Assembly: GCA_902728285.1 (NCBI GenBank)
Contig: CACVBU010000148.1
Location: forward strand, 124,001 to 188,000
Reading direction: 5' to 3'
DNA length: 64,000 nt
DNA from: Clytia hemisphaerica
Taxonomy: Eukaryota; Cnidaria; Hydrozoa; Leptothecata; Clytiidae
Below the pieces are notes generated by a model, which searched no databases, was not told the DNA's origin, and saw only the letters and a list, made by a program, of their open reading frames with translations. A program made the position numbers and the translations under genes. Of this stretch, positions 10,108 to 20,240 are shown one piece after another (position 1 is the first letter of the stretch; the number at the start of each line of letters is the position of its first letter).

Positions 10108-10638
10108 TCATTTTTCATCTAATTGATACTTCCTTTTGTCATACTCTAAAAACTTTCCCCAAACAACATTGTAAGGATGTACAAAGCTTGTTTCCATACC
10201 TTTATCGTCAACAATGCGTTTATTTTCATTTGCCCACTTGAAAAGGCCACCTTCAAGATTGTACAAAGTTATACTACTTCTTTTAGAAGTATCCAAACAT
10301 TTGTACAATTTTTGAACAAATTCACAAGATCTATAACCCATTGAGCAGAATGCAACAACATTTGATATTGGTTTGGATTCGATAAGACATAAAATTTTGT
10401 CCATATTCTGATTATTCGGTGAAATGAAAACAGCATTCTCTAAACTGCTGATGGATTGTTCTTGCCTTTCTCGAACATCTACAACTAAAACAGTTTCTTC
10501 AGATTCTTTTTGTAGAAGCAACTCTTCAAAACAATTTGTTGAAATTTGATTTACCTTTGGAAACCTACTTCGTATGGTTTTGAAAAGCATCCGAGACGAG
10601 AAAACTTCGTTAGAAATATCTGGATTGGATTCTGCCAT
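10108..10638 (-). CDS. Single-domain rhodanese-like protein, intronless
   Basis: A 176-residue uninterrupted frame with a Met-Ala-Glu-Ser start. The rhodanese fold signatures are Asp-Val-Arg-Glu at about 54-57 and the six-residue active loop Cys98-Ser-Met-Gly-Tyr-Arg103 followed by Ser, which has the length used by sulfurtransferases (not the longer Cdc25 loop). Leu-Glu-Gly-Gly-x-x-x-Trp-Ala at about 128-136 is also conserved. The C-terminus has His-Pro-Tyr-Asn-x-x-Trp-Gly, as I recall from bacterial-type and invertebrate single-domain rhodaneses. With catalytic Cys and Arg present it is probably active on a persulfide carrier (inference). No signal peptide or membrane segment is visible. It is the only confident host gene here without introns, so a retrogene or acquired gene is possible. 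The start is the first Met of the frame. Confidence 0.88.
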   Translation of the reverse strand: MAESNPDISNEVFSSRMLFKTIRSRFPKVNQISTNCFEELLLQKESEETVLVVDVRERQEQSISSLENAVFISPNNQNMDKILCLIESKPISNVVAFCSMGYRSCEFVQKLYKCLDTSKRSSITLYNLEGGLFKWANENKRIVDDKGMETSFVHPYNVVWGKFLEYDKRKYQLDEK

Positions 10639-10788
10639 GATGAATTATCTGAATGATAGCATAACATGCAAACCAATATTCTGAAAGTACTTTTATAATG
10701 AACAGACTTAAAAGTAAATGAATTTTTTATGAGAGACTATATCAGAAACATTTTTGTAGGAAGATAAGCAGAAGTCTAAAGTGTTATA

Positions 10789-11999
10789 GGCCTTTTGCAA
10801 GGAGCGAAACCATTTTGACTCTTATAAAAATTAGCGGTGAACACTTTACGCAATGACTCCACACAAAAAACAGCATGTTAAAATGATAGTTGATCATTAT
10901 CCACCTGTTTAATTCTAATCTTAATGTGCTTTGAAAAAGTGTCAGCACAATGTCTCTAAAAGTACACATGCATTTGTTAGGTTGCAAAGTCCGTGACTGT
11001 GTTTGTATTTTCTAGGTTAGGGTACAGACCCTTGTATAGTTGTTTGGGAGAATGCGATGGTCTTTTGAATAACTAATACTTTAGTAGAAACTTTAAAATG
11101 ATAACGCCATAATAATTGATTTGTATTTCACAAAACAGCTGTTATCTAGAGACAAAATAATTTATCCAGTTTGTATTGGATGAGGGAAAGTAATGTATGA
11201 TTGAGCAATTTCTTATTTAATAGACTTTTTGCTAGATGCGATGTCATGTTGGATAATTGAAAATTTCAGCACAAAAACAATGACACATTAATGAATAATT
11301 ATCATAAGTGTGCACTAATTATTTTCTCGTCATTGTTTAAGTGCTGGAGTCTTAAATTATCCAACAAGACATCACGTCTAGCAAAAGATCTAGACTGTTG
11401 CGTATTCCTAAATGAGTATAACCATTAAGATAAAAATAAAGCTCAGGTTTTTCTGTCGCTAGGATAACGTAATGTTTTTGGAGTCATAATGTAATTTTGA
11501 AATTATCCATTATCATCATATAATACCTTCTTAGCCTCAAGTTTTTTTCAATACTTCTTGAATAACTTCAGGACAATTACTCTGAATAAGTCATCACAAA
11601 TTCCTTCAGTATATTCTCTAACCTCATTACACCTAGGTTTTGATATCACTTACCAATCATTTCTTTATTATGATTTTCATTATTTATTTAATATTTTAAC
11701 TATTTTATAAAAGCACATTTTACGTATCAAATATTTATAATTAGTATATATTTTAATAATCAGTAAATATACCTTGTATAGAATCTTTAAATTCCCACAT
11801 TCCCCGATTTTCAGAAAAAGGGTTTCTTTGATATTCTGATTTTTTGAAAAGATTTCCTGATTTCTGATTTCCGAAAATCGGAAATGCCGGGCTAAGTCTT
11901 TAAGATTTCCTTCTTTGAAATTTTTATCTCGCGCAACATTCCAAGTTGGCAGATCTGTTTATTAGGGAGTCAAAATGGTATCACGCCTAGCAAAAGGTC
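10789..11999. mobile_element. TA-flanked inverted-repeat element, GACCTTTTGC family
   Basis: The left end GGCCTTTTGCAAGGAGC..CCATTTTGACTC at 10789 matches the reverse complement of the right end GAGTCAAAATGG..GCAAAAGGTC at 11999. TA flanks both ends (10787-10788 and 12000-12001). No transposase frame is present. A smaller relative is nested at 11223-11390. TA target sites fit Tc1/mariner-type mobilisation (inference). Confidence 0.7.
11223..11390. mobile_element. Nested MITE, GACTTTTTGC ends
   Basis: A 168-bp element with TA on both sides and inverted arms of ~60 bases, starting GACTTTTTGCTAGATG and ending TCTAGCAAAAGATC. It has no coding capacity. Confidence 0.7.
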
Positions 12000-12331
12000 T
12001 ACATACATGGTCTCTACATGGGGCACATACAATTAACAAAACAACAAAAATCCCAAAATAAAGAAAAAACAAAGAGAACAAATTGGGAAACAAATATCTT
12101 GATTCCATTTTTTAAACTTTGAGTAAGGTGGCCGTTACAAATAACTTGTATTTGTATAGTTTTGAGGTAAAAAATGAGTCAGTCGATCAGTCTGTGAAAA
12201 AAATATCAGAAAAATGGATTTTCAAACCATGAGTACCAGTGTGTTTTGTCTTTGATATTAATAAGCTCTAATATTCTTTTAACGCACCCTGACAGCTGAC
12301 AAACAGGCTAGGTTAGACTTACCTCTTTTCT

Positions 12332-12595
12332 CTATCCTATTCCAACAATAATACAATGCTTACATAGTTGGCACATAATACACATTGACAGAAGTATTCC
12401 CCATGCAATGTTTATATCAAAATCTGCAATAAAAAAGTGAGTGATCTCTTCCTCAGTGACTTCCACAAGTCGCTCCATCGGAAAGTCTTTTTTTAGATTT
12501 ATACCAATGAGATTGCCGTGTATCATGAAAGTTAACAACAAGCCCAAATTTTTGGCCCTAATGGCTTTTTGGCGCCTTGGAAGACGAGCAGTCAT
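12332..12595 (-). CDS. Possible small membrane protein, unrecognised
   Basis: An 87-codon frame with a basic N-terminus (several Arg and Lys in the first 16 residues), a short hydrophobic patch near 18-26, an acidic stretch near 43-52, and a stronger hydrophobic segment near 60-75 with three Cys. A good acceptor-like TTTTTTATTGCAG lies inside it (near 12428) and a GTAAGT donor just past the stop (near 12322), so the true product may be spliced differently. Lack of low complexity and the Met start favour a real gene; nothing is recognised. Confidence 0.35.
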   Translation of the reverse strand: MTARLPRRQKAIRAKNLGLLLTFMIHGNLIGINLKKDFPMERLVEVTEEEITHFFIADFDINIAWGILLSMCIMCQLCKHCIIVGIG

Positions 12596-12602
12596 GTAAC
12601 TT

Positions 12603-13225
12603 TATTTGTTTCAACTGTTTATTATAAGGGTTGAATTAGTTCTTATCTTTAAATCTCAAACGAAAGCGAGAATTTGATGAAAGCATTTTTCAAAGAATCC
12701 TTTCTAATTGGATGAATGCGCTTTACCTTCATTTGATTGGACAAAATAAAACAATTGATATAGCGGTGATGTTCTCATTTCTGAAAATAAAAACACACAA
12801 TATTTCCCAAGCTGTAAGTCAGGAAGAATTTGTAGTAGGATCAAGGATCGAATGAGACTACCCAACGCGGGGTGAAGGACGAAATGATTTCAGACGGGGC
12901 AGTGCTTGTAACATTCAAATTGAAAGTGAAAATATGAAAAATAATAAATGATTCTACTAATTTTTTTCTTATCATTGTTTTAATGATGGAGTTTTTAATA
13001 AAAGGGATGAATCATTCTGTCGCAAGATTAAGTTATGTTTTTAGATACATTACATAATGTTTCTGCTGCTGATATTTATTATGGAGTCAAAATTGTATCC
13101 TAGTTATCTAAAGGTCTATTATATAACAAGATTATCAGCAAAACATTTCTGTAGTAGTTATTAGTTATTAAAAGAAGACCCCAGTGAAGACCTAACAACA
13201 AAAATTATTCTTTGACTATTTCGAC
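12603..13225. other. Spacer with a MITE end remnant
   Basis: At 13083-13121 a GAGTCAAAATTG..AAAGGTCTA segment matches the right end of the element at 10789-11999. No gene is visible in the rest. Confidence 0.45.
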
Positions 13226-13226
13226 C

Positions 13227-13800
13227 TCTCACCTAGTTGGGCATTTCCAGAAAAAAACCATCACCCACCCCCTGTGGACAACCAGAGTGTTTTTTGTAAT
13301 TTCTTTTCACTTGGAAATCCTGAGAAATTTTCGTAATTAGTTGGTCATTTGTATTGAAAAGTCCATAAAATTTGCTCTATTTTCTTGCTGAGTATCAGAA
13401 AATCCAAGATTTTTCCTTAAAAATCTTCAATGTTAGGCAAAAACAAAAAAATGTAGTGTTTCTGGAATGCGAGTGAAGGAAAAAAGCTCCCATGCAGCCA
13501 GCCAAAAAAAAATTTTTTTTCTTCCTATTTTTGATAACTTAAGATCATTGAAATAGAACTTTAACGATAACTTTTATGTACAAACAGTATGAAGTAAGCC
13601 CTGAATACGAATGTATCAACTACTAACAAACAAAACTTGATTTACAAGCGGGAATATCTAACCAAAGGACATTTGATTGCTTGAACAGTCAACTTGATTT
13701 TCTTTATGATGAACCATATAGAAACACTACATTTTTTTATTTTCGCTTTACGGAAAATCCAAGTTGTTCACATGGAGGCAACTGCCTATAACTAACCATA
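13227..13800. mobile_element. Degraded inverted-repeat element, GGGCATTTCCAG ends
   Basis: The left part (TTGGGCATTTCCAGAAAA, a CATCACC segment, then CCCTGTGGACAACCAGAG) matches the right end of the element near 45870-45920 read on the other strand. A degraded complementary end lies near 13755-13795. The right boundary is approximate. Confidence 0.5.
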
Positions 13801-14276
13801 ACTATAACTAACCACCATTTCTACTGAAAAATTATGATAACACCCCAGACCTTACTATTATATACTGCAAATCTTTGTGGGGTTTTAATGTCAGGGATTT
13901 TGTTGATTTTCTGAATCACGTATCAATAATAAAATCAACTTTACTTCCAAAAACAGCAAAAATTGGCAATTAAACAACAATTTTCATTTATTTTTTACTT
14001 TTTACTTTTCTGCTGATTCCGCAATAGTTGCTGAAAAGAGAAATAATTACCGTTTCTATCTTAAAACACCCAACTGTTGAATCCCACCAGGTGGCGATCT
14101 TTTGGAAAATCATTCAAACAGTTGAAAAACATAGAAAATAACTCACAAAGTCCCAAAAAGTCAGAAAACCTATGATACTGAAAAGTACGAAAATAAGTCC
14201 AGATGTGTCTTTCACAATTGAACAAGTGACAACCGTTAGTCTAGCCTAGCCTAATTGTCAGCTGTCAGAGGCGTTA
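13801..14276. other. AT-rich spacer, nothing recognised
   Basis: No gene or repeat boundary was identified. Short AACTA-type simple sequence lies near 13790-13815. Confidence 0.35.
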
Positions 14277-15731
14277 GGGGCCACTCACATATCGATTTTT
14301 CCTACGTTTAGGGTCATTCCGACACTATAGCGGGTGGGTAGGTTGGATCGAGTGACGCTAAGAAAATCTACTAAAGATATCTATTTTCTAGGCCCAAGAG
14401 ATGTTCAAATTTCCAGAAAACTACCATAAGTTGGTCTGATGTCAACATCTCTCCTTTAATTTCGACACCCTTTATTAGGGAATAATAGGAAGGTGGGAAT
14501 CACTGACAGACAAAATATTTTTTCCTCTATGATCGCTAAAAGCAAAGAAAAAAAGTTTCCATCAGCAATTCCAACCATATTATTCCTAACTCTAAAGGAG
14601 GAGGACACTCCGGAAACGACTGGAGCAGCAAAAAGTGCCATTTTTTTGTACTTTCGGAGCACGATTTTCGATGATTGGTCTGCACCAGCACTCTGGAACA
14701 TTCCGGTGCACTTCTGGAATAAGATATCTGCGATATAATTACGATAGCACTCGTCGTGCTAATCACTTAAAAACTGTGCACACGCATATTTAAAAAAAAA
14801 CAGCAGACTCAGCAGTGATGCTTTTGAATATAATGTGACAAATTCAATTTCAATAATGGCTGAACCATCATCTTCAAATCAAAGACTGTATTTTATTTGA
14901 CCTAAGTCCATCACCTAGGGACAATATTTTTTTGTAACCATGTTTAAACAGTTTTTTAAAACATGTAAAAAATGATTTTGCTCTGGAAACTCTCAGGAGA
15001 GAAAAATAGTGTTTTTTAGCTGCAATTTTTTAATTGCAATTCGATTGTCGACGCAATCGAATCGAACGCAATCGAATCACAATTGAATATTACCCAGGAT
15101 TTGCCATTTGATTGCTTCAATTAAGTTTGATTGTATTCAAACTTTTAAAATCACTTTTAAAAATCTGAAAAACCTTTTTTCTTGATGCAATTTTACAATT
15201 TTCAAACACCTCTGCCCTTATATATAACGACAACACATTTTGTTGATTCAGCATTTCATCTTTGAAAAAATTGCCGTTTTCGAATATAATTGCCAAAAAG
15301 AGCAATAATAATTTGCCGTTTTTATCTTAAACACCCAAAGGCTTACCCGAACAGGGGCGAACGCAATCAAACACACAATGCAATCGAATATTAATTACCC
15401 AGGAGTCTGCCAATTGATTGAGATTCTATTACGTTCAACAATTGAATTGCAATTATTTGATCGTGTTCGATTAATGTACGTTCTATTGGTTCAATTGCGA
15501 TTTTTGTTCAAAGTAATTGTTCGATTGACAACCGTCTGGGGGATAAGGGGGAAGCAATTTCTCTGGGGCAGTGGAACCTCAATACCTGAAGTGAGAATGG
15601 AAAAAAAGGTTATCATCTATTTTTGGTATCTTTTATAATATGATGCTAAGGGTAGGAGGTGGGTGGGTTTTTTAATTAGTGTCAGAATGACACTAACATA
15701 CTAAGCATGGGAAAAATCGATAGTGGCCCCT
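14277..15731. mobile_element. Inverted-repeat element with GGGGCCACT ends
   Basis: The left end GGGGCCACTCACATATCG..TTTTTCC and the reverse complement of the right end GGGGCCACTATCGATTTTTC agree, followed inside by matching GTCATTC(C/T)GACACTA and a GGGTGGGTAGG/ACCCACCCACC pair. The interior holds pieces of the AATCGAA-rich family (15036-15080 and 15360-15540), including a GACAACCGTCTGG end. No clean target-site duplication was seen and no transposase remains. Confidence 0.65.
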
Positions 15732-16116
15732 CTTTCTAAAGAATATGAGAATATTTAGCTCCAGTCTGGAAAGTAAAGCATGTATGCTGGATATCTCCGG
15801 CGCAGACTTTGGATTTCATAGGCAATACACAAAGGCTACGCCAAGAAATCTCTGGCATAAATATTCTCTTCTTTCCAGACTGGATTTAGCTATACCAGAC
15901 GTAATTAATCAAACAGTTCGATTACCAAACTAATTGAACTTTGTCGAAATTAATCGAACGACAAAAAAAAGTCGCTGAAATTTGTGAGTATTCGATTAAG
16001 TTCGACAAAACATATCATTAAGTTTGACAAAGTTTGACAACAAGAAATGTTCGACAAATTCGACAAAAAAACTCTGTTCGATAAAGTTTGACAACAAGAA
16101 AGGTTCGACAAATTCT

Positions 16117-16390
16117 GGTCAGGGGGATGTGAAGGTACACACCTGCACCAATGGGGGTCCTTCAAAGTTCCTCAAAGCGTCGTCAAAAGCCGGCAAAAAT
16201 TGGAAAATTGGCGAAGATTGGTCAAAATTGGAAAAAAAATGACCTCATTTGGGTACCACCGTGGACGGCCCTGGGGGTCCCGGTCGGGGTTCCGAGAAGT
16301 TTGATTGGTGCCCACTGGTCAGGGGGATGTGAGGGTACATGCCTGCACCAGCGCGCGCGGGGGTGCTTCAAATCAAAGTTGCTCAATGTG
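16117..16390. repeat. GC-rich segmental duplication
   Basis: GTCAGGGGGATGTGA..GGTACA..CCTGCACCA occurs at about 16118 and again at about 16319, each followed by a GTCCTTCAAA or GTGCTTCAAA continuation. The GC-rich content is unlike the surroundings. It lies directly upstream of the SINE head at 16391. Confidence 0.6.
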
Positions 16391-16644
16391 GCGTTGTGGT
16401 ATAGTGGACATCAACCTTGATTCCTGTACAGGCTACCAAGGTTCGATTCCCACTCACAACGGTTCACTTGGCAAGTGAACAAACCTTCGCCCGGGTCAAC
16501 CCATGCCATGTGAGGGGAATTGGGTAGTCAGTTCAAGGTGCTGACGGGATGCTTACTCAAAGCATCTATAGTTGCGAGAATGGGCTCCCAGAGCCCCCTG
16601 TAACTCAACCATAATAGAATAGAATAGAGTAGAATAGAATAGAT
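16391..16644 (+). mobile_element. tRNA-derived SINE, near full length
   Basis: The head starts GCGTTGTGGTATAGTGG (A box) and has GGTTCGATTCC (B box) about 45 bases later. The first seven bases can pair in six positions with ACAACGG after the B box, as in a tRNA acceptor stem. An unrelated body follows, ending in an AATAG repeat tail (16612-16644). A truncated second copy is at 57937-58030. Confidence 0.75.
16612..16644 (+). repeat. AATAG microsatellite, SINE tail
   Basis: Repeated AATAG with one AGTAG variant, forming the 3' tail of the SINE. Confidence 0.75.
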
Positions 16645-17048
16645 AAGTGGCGGCAAAAAGTGCGATCAAATTACGCGCAAGTGGAGCAGCCTTCAGTTGC
16701 TCGGGTCTTCTCAAATCTTTGTTCGATTAGGCAAATACTTTTTTATTTATTTGTTTACGGATCCGCCGACGTTATTTTTGGCAAAATAAAAAAAAAATAA
16801 AATAGGTAGAGATTTCAAAAACTTTTCCCCCTCCGACCTTTAAAAAAGAAGAAATTAATAAAAAAAACCTTTATTTAAACAGGAAAACAAAAGAAAAGAA
16901 GAGAAAGAGAGAGGGGGTTAAATGATTTAACACGGCTGTGCCCTATTCTGCCAATGTAAAGATACTTTGATCCTTCCCTTAATGTCAGGGAACTTCCCCA
17001 TGGAATTTCCCCATGGAATTTTCCTATCCACAAAAAACAAACTAAATA

Positions 17049-18840
17049 GACCTTTTCGCCTTTGCGTCCGCCATATTGAATTGTATGCAAAATGTATGGT
17101 TGCCGAATTGCCGTGGTGAAATTCCCTTAGAAAGTATATGCAAAAGATATGCAAAAAGAAAGTATTAAATAAAAACTTACATGCATAATTGGCATTATAT
17201 TAAAGTGTAATCTTGTAGAAGAAAGATTAAATTTGCTTCTCTTGAAAACTAAAAACAATTATATTCACTCATCTCTTAGAACAAGCACTTCAAAAGACCA
17301 TAACATTAGACAGAATCTCAAACTGAAAAATCACCCGCGAAGGTAAAAAACAATCCTTATTCGGCTGACGGCAAATTATTCTCCTGGGAATAGAGCATTG
17401 AGTTTCAAGCCCGAAGGGCTAGAGGTCAATCTCTTTGGTAGGATTTGAAGCCAACAAATCCTACCAAAGTTGCGCGGTCTTGAGCGACCCGCCTGATTTT
17501 TACACAAATGACAGATTGAAACTAAAATTTACCGCTTAATTTCGAAAAATATATCACTCGAAAACAAAGGAATTGCTAGATTCAATCCGTCATCAAAAAT
17601 ACGGCGCATATTTTAAGGCTTCAATTTTTCTTGCCTGAGAAAGGTTAGAGATTGACCTCTAGCCCTTCGGGCTTGAAACTCAATGGAATAGAGCCGCCAA
17701 ATGATCAAATCAAAACATTGATAAAGTGTGACGTCATAATTACTGCTTTCAGTTTGCGTGTTTTGAAAGTTTGATGTGTGTACTCCGTCTTCGTGGAATT
17801 TCTTAATGGCATGAAAACAGAATATGCAATGTCTTTAAGAACAAATTCCTAAAAGGCTTTTGTTGTTCTGTAAATATTTCGTTTTGGATTAAGAAATTCC
17901 ATCTTTTATTGTTCTAATGATTATAATATTTATTTATAAGATGCTTTGTTGTCTTTTTAATCTTTGTGTAAACTTGCATATGTTTTGCATACATTCCAAC
18001 TATATCCAACCACGGCATTTTCGTTCCTGTATTTTTGCATACAATTCAATACCGTAGGATCGTCTAATCTCGACATACGTCTTGCAATCTCGACATAGCT
18101 GTAGGCTGGTCTTTGAAATAAAAAATCAAACATAAACAAATACATACCAAAGTTATCAATCAATCACTAAAATGTACTCTCTCTCTATCACGTCACAGAT
18201 TGTTAATATAATATGAGAAATGTGAAGTGTTATTACTTATATTTGAAAAGAAAACTTTAACGATGTAGTAATCGCTAAAAACTAATTAGCATGCTTTCAA
18301 CGAAGATGTCCAAATCACAACAACACAACATTTTGCACGCGAGGAATTTTTTACTAGACATTTTTACCGTGAACCGAAAATAATAAAAAGAACCCGGTTT
18401 CCTTTTGAATTTAATGTGACCGCCATACTGGCCATCACGGCGTGCGGCCTGTTAGCGCCTAGAGCGTGTGTTTTATATATAAGGAAGGGGAAACCAGGCT
18501 AAGCGCGCGAATTAATTATTTTTATCACGTGACTTGAAGCGTAATAAAGTTGTAAAATTTTAATGATGGACACGAGAAAGTTACAGTACGAGGAAGTTTG
18601 CATGCGTTTCGTGTGTTGTGTAAAACTGTGGTTATAATTTGGCTGTTTTTTTAATTGAAAGGATTGCAATGTTCGATACTGAACTTCTAGTTTGATGGAT
18701 GAACTTGTTCGATAAGAATGATACCAAGAATTTCATTCAAGGTTTGTTTTGATTATTTTACAGATCCGGTGTCGAGATTGCAAGACGTATGTCGAGATTA
18801 GACGATCCTACGGTATGGCGGACGCAAAGGCGAAAAGGTC
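17049..18840. mobile_element. TA-flanked inverted-repeat element, GACCTTTTCGCC ends
   Basis: The left end GACCTTTTCGCCTTTGCG at 17049 is the inverse of the right end ending at 18840, with TA on each side. Inner inverted segments include TTTTGCATACAATTC and a TCGTCTAATCTCGACA stretch at ~18060 and ~18790, suggesting a rearranged or composite element. A GACCTTTTCGCC left end also occurs alone at 44774. A 68-codon minus-strand frame (17957-18163) lies inside and is not recognised. Confidence 0.7.
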
Positions 18841-18959
18841 TATTATAATAACTCTGTACACAGTGGATTTTCTTCATTTTTTTCTTTCTTTTGTAATCGA
18901 TTTTATTTAAAGTCCTTTATGTGATTGTTAAGATAGTCAAGAGTAGATATAAAAATAGT

Positions 18960-19030
18960 CATACTAGAAAAGTGGGATGGGGGAGCCTAAGTGGGAACCC
19001 TAAAGTGGGAACCTTAAATGGGAACCTATG
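18960..19030 (+). repeat. Short GTGGGAACC direct repeats
   Basis: The phrase AAGTGGGAACC(C/T)TAAA recurs four times in about 60 bases with small changes. Confidence 0.55.
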
Positions 19031-19605
19031 TCAGTTTTACATATACACATATCAATCTTTATGTGTACATTTTTATGTTTCAGTTTATTTTTAGTGTTTT
19101 TTATCCATAGACTCTATCATCTATAACAACATCTTGCATTTTATTCTTTTGCCTTTAAAATCTAAAAAGTCCATACCTACCTTAGGAAATTTGACAAAAT
19201 TTTATTTTATTATTTCCTCCCCGATTTCAGATTCTTAAAAAGAAAATTAAAAAAAAATTTAAACGTTAATTTAATTGTTATTTTTTTTCCATCCTCCTGT
19301 CCAAAACTTTTCCTCAAAATGTCCGTAAACCAGAAAATAAAAAAGTAATTGACCTAAACTTGACAAAGTTCGATTAAGTTTGATTAATGTATTCAAACTA
19401 ATCGAACTGTCGAGGTATCTTTAAAAAAAGTTCGATTAAGTTCAATTTCAGTAATCAAACTTAATCGAACTTTGTATTTTGAGAAATTTGTGAGTATTCG
19501 ATTAAAGTTCGACAACCGAACTTAGTCGAACATTAATCGACCAACAAAGTTCGATTACAAATACCGTTTGATTGGTTCGATTAATTACGTCTGGCCTGGG
19601 CTATA

Positions 19606-19980
19606 TCAAAAATAAAGCACATGGTTTTCCCAAGCTGTTATTTACAAAAAAATGAATCCCATCAAAGTATATTAACAATTTTTTTCCAATATGATATAAT
19701 CAAAAGAAAGTATGAAAAATCTGATAAACCTAGGAAATGGTAAAAACAGGTTCAATGTTCAACCATCGACGATTGTGTGCTGTGTGTGCAGTGTACTGTG
19801 TGTGCCGAATGTTTTTCAAAACCCAATGTTTTTATTTTTATCGGTTACCGGAATGAAATATCGAAAAAAAACTTCTACGAGGCGCTGAAAGCATAATATT
19901 ATAATGTGGCGCTTGAATTGATCACCGGTAACCGGTAGATTGGTACTCAAAATAAAGAATTTGTATTTACAAAATGGTGT
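19606..19980. other. Presumed RPL31 promoter region
   Basis: It lies immediately upstream of the TOP-like start. It contains a CGGTTACCGG pair (about 19840 and 19925) and TGTGTG simple sequence near 19780-19805. No TATA box is placed convincingly. Confidence 0.35.
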
Positions 19981-20021
19981 CTTTTTTAGGTACATTCAGT
20001 AGCCTATCGGGGTAAAGCAAT
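19981..20021 (+). promoter_or_regulatory. RPL31: 5'-TOP-like start and untranslated first exon of RPL31
   Basis: A C followed by six T (CTTTTTT at 19981) has the form of the 5' terminal oligopyrimidine tract with which animal ribosomal-protein mRNAs begin. From there to a GTAAGT donor at 20022 gives a 41-nt untranslated exon. The next acceptor (TATATTTTTAG, ending 20134) lies six bases before the ATG. The start site is inferred from the motif. Confidence 0.5.
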
Positions 20022-20139
20022 GTAAGTCGTCAATAAATCTATCTCTATCCACTTCATCCTTAGTATCTGAGTGATTTCTGTTTATAGTTGATGATGAAAA
20101 ATATAATTTGATTTACTACTTGCTATATTTTTAGTAATC

Positions 20140-20240
20140 ATGGCTAAGAAATCTGACAAGAAGAAGAGTACCAAGTCTCCTGTTAATGAAGTCGTAACAA
20201 GAGAGTACACAATTCACCTCCACAAGAGGATACATGGAAT
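20140..20240 (+). CDS. RPL31: RPL31 coding exon 1
   Basis: 101 nt from the ATG, ending in phase 2 at a GTATGT donor (GGAAT|GTATGT). It encodes the lysine-rich N-terminus through His-Lys-Arg-Ile-His-Gly. The frame that runs on past the donor is intron. Confidence 0.93.

Larger units (their letters stand above)
15895..19599. mobile_element. CCAGACG-family element, 3.7 kb with nested insertions
   Basis: The left end CCAGACGTAATTAATC at 15895 and the right end GATTAATTACGTCTGG near 19594 are inverted copies. GCTATA occurs immediately before (15889-15894) and after (19600-19605), giving a 6-bp target-site duplication if the right end includes five extra bases. Both arms are full of TTCGATTA/TTCGACAA words. 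Nested inside are a duplicated GTCAGGGGGATGTG segment, a tRNA-derived SINE and the TA-flanked element at 17049-18840. No transposase is visible. Confidence 0.7.

Noticed and set aside
17957..18163. 68-codon minus-strand frame that looks protein-like
   Set aside because: Part of it is repeated within the inverted arms of the 17049-18840 element and no splice context supports it; left uncalled.
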